Positions 61,201 to 64,000 of a stretch of DNA of 64,000 nt are shown piece after piece. The notes under the pieces were generated by a model, which was not told the origin of the DNA, did no database searches, and worked only from the letters and a program-made list of their open reading frames with translations. Numbering within the stretch: the first letter of the stretch is position 1; the number at the start of each line of letters is the position of its first letter. A program made the position numbers and the translations under genes. Source of the stretch: SIAQ01 sp963767835 (GTDB taxonomy: Bacteria; Planctomycetota; Planctomycetia; Gemmatales; Gemmataceae); the NCBI GenBank assembly GCA_963767835.1, contig CAVYFY010000009.1, forward strand, positions 248,001-312,000. Reading direction: 5' to 3'.

Positions 61201-61629
61201 GCGCTTGGCCAGGTCAAATTGGCTGTAGGTGTTTTTCTTGACCGCCTTCTCATCGGGCCACGGCGCCCCCATCTTCACCCACGCGGTCAGATCGGCGATG
61301 ACAGCGTCGGGCAGCTTCCCGTTGCGCGGCATCCGCAGATCGACCTTGGTGTAACGGATCGCCTCGATCAGCCGGCTCTTGTCGGGTTGGCCCGGCACCA
61401 GCGCCGGCCCATTGTCACCGCCTTGCAGCATGCCCGCCCGGCTATCGAGCCGCAGGCCGCCTTTCAACTTCTTCGCCGTCGCCGAATGGCACTCGTAGCA
61501 ATGCTGCACGAGCACGGGCCGAACCTTCTTCTCGAAGAATTCGATTGCGCCGGGCGGAATCGCTTTCTCCTGAGCGAAGGCAGGCGCTGGCCAGCTCAAA
61601 ATAATGGCGGCGAGCAGGATTCGTTTCAT
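58240..61629 (-). CDS. PSCyt1-DUF1549-DUF1553 cytochrome-type protein
   Basis: 1129 residues. A signal peptide (ILLAAIILSWPAPAFAQ) precedes a cytochrome c-like domain with VQHCYECHSATAKKLKGGLR (haem motif CYECH) and RMPRNGKLPDAVIADLTAWV. DUF1549 follows (YFDIIGLPPTGAEVEQFVK, VACARCHDHKFDAIATKDYY), then a middle domain and DUF1553 near the end (NRVWHHLFGRGIVGSVDNFG, RVPAQALILMNDPF-like NVPAQALILMNDPFV, VLMNAKEFYFVN). Two palindromes interrupt the gene in frame and add LPSPSGRGAGGEGG and SPLPPGEGPGVRGG. The start at 61629 gives a proper signal peptide. Confidence 0.88.
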   Translation of the reverse strand: MKRILLAAIILSWPAPAFAQEKAIPPGAIEFFEKKVRPVLVQHCYECHSATAKKLKGGLRLDSRAGMLQGGDNGPALVPGQPDKSRLIEAIRYTKVDLRMPRNGKLPDAVIADLTAWVKMGAPWPDEKAVKKNTYSQFDLAKRKAAHWSWQPIRVPDVPKVQDAAWARSDIDRFLLAKLEAKGLKPATDADPRTLIRRLYFDIIGLPPTGAEVEQFVKAWDAASAKRQAIVENVVDRLLDSPRFGERWARHWLDLVRYAESRGHEFDFTIPDAYQYRDYVIRAINSDVPYNQFVTEHLAGDLLKNPRLSLPSPSGRGAGGEGGSNESILGTAFWFLGEEVHSPVDIRQDQADRFDNRIDVMTKTFLGLTVACARCHDHKFDAIATKDYYALFGILESCNYRLARFDTMAHNRKIAEELWDFRRKSGPAVGNAFATAARPTLDKLDAYLLTAAGIEDRSKDLDPALLKLWKSRLARAAKDKASPLYVLATANAEHKRSVRDVLTDFERDLKRKPNGLPATAKVVIDYSSVGGAWLPDEVAYGPGPIQPGAIILGTASNRPIARVAEIGAAEIDRSFDGLRLAAGVQNESGPLGAMRSGRTLRTPEFTLEHGRVFALVKGSGMIYAAVGQHVMIAGPLHGSLVQNFNTGGKLQWVAVNLMPYKGQRLHLEFTPSANSDFALQTVVDSAEPPPMWDMDWSERLSYFNRVESLVDVVKQTREMFQTAVASLEANSAMKKPPYPSRVAANWLVQNSELLFSSDSAAAKGLAGAAAPIVEQHKKILAQIKLESRLVPAMQDGSGTEEAVFIRGNPKTLGSVAPRRLLEALAGPDPLKIKIGSGRLELAQQMTDPAITPFITRVYVNRVWHHLFGRGIVGSVDNFGVLGEAPTHPELLDYLAARFSSPLPPGEGPGVRGGFGWSTKKLIRALVLTRAYQMSSAPHSTADEADPGNLLLHRMRIRRLEGEAIRDSILKVSGRLNPTMYGPSVPVYLTPFQDGRGRPGSGPLDGDGRRSVYLAVRRNFLSPFLLAFDTPSPFSTVGRRTVSNVPAQALILMNDPFVHNLADVWAKRVLADKMSEPDRVRGMYLVAFARAPSETELRACIEYLGAAPDQRRWADLAHVLMNAKEFYFVN
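58895..58934 (-). repeat. 'cccctcaccc' palindrome inside the cytochrome-type gene
   Basis: About 40 bases, CCCCTCACCCCCGGCC on the plus strand and an inner CTCTCCCGGAGGGAGAG palindrome. Read on the coding strand as SPLPPGEGPGVRG, in frame, within the DUF1553 region. Confidence 0.88.
60664..60702 (-). repeat. Second 'cccctcaccc' palindrome inside the cytochrome-type gene
   Basis: About 39 bases, CCCCTCACCCCCGGCCCC then CTCTCCCAGAGGGCGAG. In frame it encodes LPSPSGRGAGGEGG between NPRLS and SNESILGTAFWF, within DUF1549. Confidence 0.88.
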
Positions 61630-61707
61630 GGCATGGAACTCAAAGGCAGGTGGGATTCGATAATGACATGATAACACCTGGCGCTTTCACCGGCACTCGA
61701 ATTAACA

Positions 61708-62034
61708 TCAATCGTTTGTGTTACCGGGGAGCTCGGTTTTTCCCGGACGATTCAGATCATCCTTCAGACGCGGTGGCCGCGGTGTCCGCCAAGCGTCCGG
61801 GAAATAATTTCTGCCGACCCAGTAGACGATGCAATCGGCAGCGACGAAAACTGCTGCACAAATCACGAGGACCGCGACGGTGCGCCATGGCCGATCGCGC
61901 CGCGCCAAGAAGATGAAAAACGTGACCAGGGACGCGGTCAAGGCAAGCGGCACGATCAACGAGGCCGGCCAACCAATCATGTGCCAATCGGCACAGTATG
62001 TCGGATCAGGAGGAAAAAGCACGTCGGCAAACAT
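61708..62034 (-). CDS. Small membrane protein
   Basis: 108 residues from the ATG at 62034, which has AAGGAG 6 bases upstream. Two or three hydrophobic segments, MIGWPASLIVPLALTASLVT then FFIFLA and VAVLVICAAVFVAADCIVYW, and a polar proline-rich tail. No family recognised. The upstream membrane-protein gene ends 25 bases before, so they are likely one operon. Confidence 0.55.
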   Translation of the reverse strand: MFADVLFPPDPTYCADWHMIGWPASLIVPLALTASLVTFFIFLARRDRPWRTVAVLVICAAVFVAADCIVYWVGRNYFPDAWRTPRPPRLKDDLNRPGKTELPGNTND

Positions 62035-62059
62035 TTCGGTCTCCTTGGCGCCCCTCTTG

Positions 62060-62479
62060 TTATTGCTCCTGAATGGCGTCGGCGTTGGGGTCGCGCTGGC
62101 CGCGCTTAAGGCGATCGTTTTCGGCACGCAGCCGGGCATTTTCGTCCTCCAGAAATTCCAACTCGCGCTCATCGGCGGGCCGGGCCGCGCGATGGACGAT
62201 GCGGTCTTGGGTGAAGGAGATGCCGGCGAACATGCCGAAGTGAGCCAGGGCTTCGTGAATGGTGCCATCGTGATCGCGGTAACGGACCTCGGAGAGCCCA
62301 GGTTGAAGGGGGCCGAGGTCTTTCCAGTCGATCATGCGCCCGCCCCGCTCCTCGACATATTGCGCAATGCGCCTCCGCTCCAGGCTTACTGAAAACGCGC
62401 GCAGCAGTCCTAACGCTAAGGCCATAATGCCGACCAGTCCAAAAAGCAGGATAAGGCCAATAGCCATTTCGTTCCTCAT
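62060..62479 (-). CDS. Membrane-anchored protein with coiled-coil tail
   Basis: 139 residues. An N-terminal helix (IGLILLFGLVGIMALALGLL) anchors a soluble domain: RIAQYVEERGGRMIDWKDLG, SEVRYRDHDGTIHEALAHFG and a C-terminal coiled coil ELEFLEDENARLRAENDRLK. GAGG precedes the ATG at 62479; 62467 is an alternative start. Function unknown; the next gene begins 25 bases downstream. Confidence 0.6.
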   Translation of the reverse strand: MRNEMAIGLILLFGLVGIMALALGLLRAFSVSLERRRIAQYVEERGGRMIDWKDLGPLQPGLSEVRYRDHDGTIHEALAHFGMFAGISFTQDRIVHRAARPADERELEFLEDENARLRAENDRLKRGQRDPNADAIQEQ

Positions 62480-62520
62480 GACGGGACCTCTAGTTGCCGG
62501 TCTTATATACCGCCCTGCCG

Positions 62521-62735
62521 ACCGACGGCCGCGAGACCGTGGTCATGATCCGTACTTTGACCACGGTGAACCGGCCATAGACCAGATTGCCAATTCCAAA
62601 AATGCAGCCCGGGGCCAGGCGGCATGTATCGTGCCCTTGGCGATGCAGCGTGGCCTGACTACAGACCACGGCCACGGTTTCCGTGGTTGTCTGGTTACAG
62701 ACCACGGCCTCCGTGGTCGTCGGATAAGGACATCA
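62521..62735. repeat. Complex repeat, copy 1 (accagattgcc...gaccacggccacgg)
   Basis: ACCAGATTGCCAATTCCAA at 62581 is followed by GGCATGTATC, then ACAGACCACGGCCACGGTTT and several CCGTGGT units. The same order recurs at 63873-64000, and parts at 63197. Its CCACGG units can fold in many ways. Confidence 0.82.
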
Positions 62736-62844
62736 TAACGCCAGCCCGCGGATGGGTCATGGGCAAGGGCAGGGAATTTCAGCGTGCTTCCATTCGCGGT
62801 GATCGTTTGATATAGTCATCAAGGTAAGCCCTGAGGGAACAGCC

Positions 62845-63165
62845 ATGAAAGCCATCCAAGCGATGAACACCGAATGCGCGATCTGGGACCGCATGTTTCA
62901 ACCGGCTGCCAAGACGCTTACACTGCCGGCGGCGCGATCCATCCTCATGCTGGATTTCTCCGGCGCCGACAAGGAACGGATGCACGAGCTCGCCGCCAAA
63001 GCTCGCGCTGGCTCGCTTTCCGCCGCCGAAGAGACCGAAATCAGAAGCTACGAGCGAGCGGGACATGTGCTGGCGTTATGGAAATCGAAGGCGCGCGAGC
63101 GGCTTAAGAGGGTCGCCCCCGCGCACGGGGCAAAATACGGAAGCGCCAATGGATCGCGATCTTGA
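62845..63165 (+). CDS. Small planctomycete protein, partner of an HNH gene
   Basis: 106 residues: IWDRMFQPAAKTLTLPAARS then ILMLDFSGADKERMHELAAK and AGSLSAAEETEIRSYERAGH, VLALWKSKARERL. The LDF...D..R...L..KA..G.L...E..E...Y pattern is a frequent planctomycete small protein encoded just before an HNH endonuclease gene, so it could be an antitoxin or immunity partner. GAGGGA precedes the start. Its 3' end overlaps the HNH remnant. Confidence 0.65.
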   Translation: MKAIQAMNTECAIWDRMFQPAAKTLTLPAARSILMLDFSGADKERMHELAAKARAGSLSAAEETEIRSYERAGHVLALWKSKARERLKRVAPAHGAKYGSANGSRS

Positions 63166-63196
63166 GGAACTGGTTTGGCGCCGGGCGGGCGACCGC
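63149..63196 (+). pseudogene. HNH endonuclease gene, 5' remnant cut by a repeat
   Basis: From the ATG at 63149, which overlaps the previous gene by 17 bases, the frame reads MDRDLEELVWRRAGDR. This is the typical opening of small HNH nucleases in which CEYC follows directly. Here the repeat beginning at 63197 takes over and the Cys, His and Asn motifs are absent. Confidence 0.55.
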
Positions 63197-63290
63197 GGAG
63201 ATCGTGGTCGTGGTCTGTACTCAGACCAGGGCGAACGGCCACCGACCAGGCCACGGCCACGGTTGCCGTGGTCATCAGCCGCCACGGACG
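63197..63290. repeat. Complex repeat, copy 2 (partial)
   Basis: GTGGTCTGTACTCAGACCA, GCGAACGGCCACCGACCAG and GCCACGGCCACGGTTGCCGTGG share their segments with the copy at 63866-64000 in a different order. It replaces the rest of the HNH gene. Confidence 0.75.
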
Positions 63291-63306
63291 TTCGGCCTGA
63301 TTGGCC

Positions 63307-63786
63307 TCAACTCGGCTCCCCACCCCTTTGTTTTATCCGCGCGATGACCCAGAGGAGGAAAGCGACTGCTTCGCTTACTATCAGGAGCGGACACCCCGCG
63401 AGGTTGTAGAGTAACCCCTGTACGCCCATCCATTCGGGGTGGTACCACAAATCGCCTCCCAATCTCCAACCCACGTAGATCGACCCCAAGCCCATGACCG
63501 CGCCCCCGAGGGCGATGGCGATGGTGAACTTCTCGAGGAACGAGCGACTGGGCGGCGAGCGCCGCATGAACCATACAGGGGCATACAGCAGGGCGGCGAG
63601 CGACACCCCCATGACGGCGCTGCCGACGAGCTGCTCCGCGACCGAGAACTTGTACAAAACCTTGTATTCGGCCAAGCCGGTTTGGAAGTTCCAGCCGTCA
63701 AAGAGGTAAACGTTCAAATCAACCAGCCACCAGCAAAGGGGGCCGGCGAGTACCGCAATCACGAGGTAGACCAAACCGACTCGCAC
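63307..63786 (-). CDS. Hypothetical membrane protein, four helices
   Basis: 159 residues from a GTG start. Helices are VYLVIAVLAGPLCWWLVDL, LVGSAVMGVSLAALLYAPVW, FTIAIALGGAVMGLGSIYVG and LLIVSEAVAFLLWVIARI. The loops contain few charged residues. No family recognised. It converges with the disrupted HNH locus. Confidence 0.55.
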   Translation of the reverse strand: MRVGLVYLVIAVLAGPLCWWLVDLNVYLFDGWNFQTGLAEYKVLYKFSVAEQLVGSAVMGVSLAALLYAPVWFMRRSPPSRSFLEKFTIAIALGGAVMGLGSIYVGWRLGGDLWYHPEWMGVQGLLYNLAGCPLLIVSEAVAFLLWVIARIKQRGGEPS

Positions 63787-63865
63787 TGCGACAACTCCGC
63801 CGCCGAACGTTATGGATTTTATCCGAAGCGCTCCGCCTGCAATGGCTCACTCTAAGGAATCAGAC

Positions 63866-64000
63866 GGCGAACGGCCACCGACCAGATTGCCAATTCCAAC
63901 CACGCACCCAGGGCCACGCGGCATGTATCCTGCCCTGGCGGTGCACCGTGGTCTGAGTACAGACCACGGCCACGGTTTACGTGCTCGTCCGCGAGCTCAG
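63866..64000. repeat. Complex repeat, copy 3, running to the window end
   Basis: GCGAACGGCCACCGACCAG, ATTGCCAATTCCAA, GGCATGTATCCTGCCCTGG and GTGGTCTGAGTACAGACCAC, then GGCCACGGTTTACGTG. It is collinear with copy 1 at 62581-62690 and may continue outside the window. Confidence 0.82.

Noticed and set aside
60148..61671. 507-residue plus-strand frame opposite the cytochrome-type protein
   Set aside because: High-GC antisense shadow; the minus-strand product has recognisable DUF1549 and cytochrome motifs throughout.
62521..64000. CRISPR array
   Set aside because: The repeats are unequal in length and spacing, have no uniform spacers and no cas genes are near.

Overview
The window comes from a member of the Planctomycetota, most likely the Gemmatales. 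Marker families include a TIGR03000 domain protein, a BBP7 outer-membrane barrel, two large DUF1549/DUF1553 cytochrome-type proteins, a Tat-exported DUF1501 protein, Gly/Tyr/Pro-rich secreted proteins and Ser/Thr kinases beside a sigma factor. Base composition is GC-rich. Genes are mostly single or in short operons, and gene borders are packed with several unrelated families of imperfect palindromes.

Layout. 1-9.6 kb: secreted proteins, an esterase, hemF, a two-gene ABC exporter, a PHA-granule-type small protein, pyrF and BBP7. 9.7-17.1 kb: a housekeeping run purA, uppS, cdsA, phoH and a 7TM-HD phosphohydrolase, with an AT-richer ATPase plus TOPRIM-like pair lodged between uppS and cdsA. 17.1-23.9 kb: accessory region with an IS66 element (perfect 8-bp target duplication) that interrupts a PIN toxin gene, a tightly overlapping minus-strand operon of toxin/antitoxin-type genes, and a second transposase-like element. 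24-34.6 kb: DUF1501, a HEPN-like pair, queC-STAS, methyltransferase, secreted proteins, oxidoreductase, FHA protein, purine nucleoside phosphorylase, aspartic protease. 34.6-43.5 kb: TGS-type GTPase, three or four toxin-antitoxin modules, glycosyltransferase, AAA ATPase. 43.6-53.7 kb: galM, proS, a sigma factor with its membrane kinase, an EF-hand protein, a cupin and a nuclease-like/PIN-like pair. 53.7-64 kb: the two DUF1549/1553 proteins, a second kinase, small membrane proteins and a repeat-rich end.

Two themes stand out. First, small toxin or defence-type modules sit directly behind the 3' end of two conserved genes (the AAA ATPase at 41.9 kb and the DUF1549/1553 gene at 53.7 kb), and in both cases a diverged copy of that same gene's 3' end lies on the far side of the module, so the module is flanked by direct repeats of the host gene's tail. 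Second, palindromic repeats have entered coding sequence in frame (the GTPase and the 1129-residue cytochrome protein).

A caution applies to the whole window: at least a dozen conserved genes, including essential ones (pyrF, uppS), carry single-base frameshifts, some as compensating pairs. This looks more like indel errors in the assembly than mass gene decay. Gene limits given for these loci span both frames.
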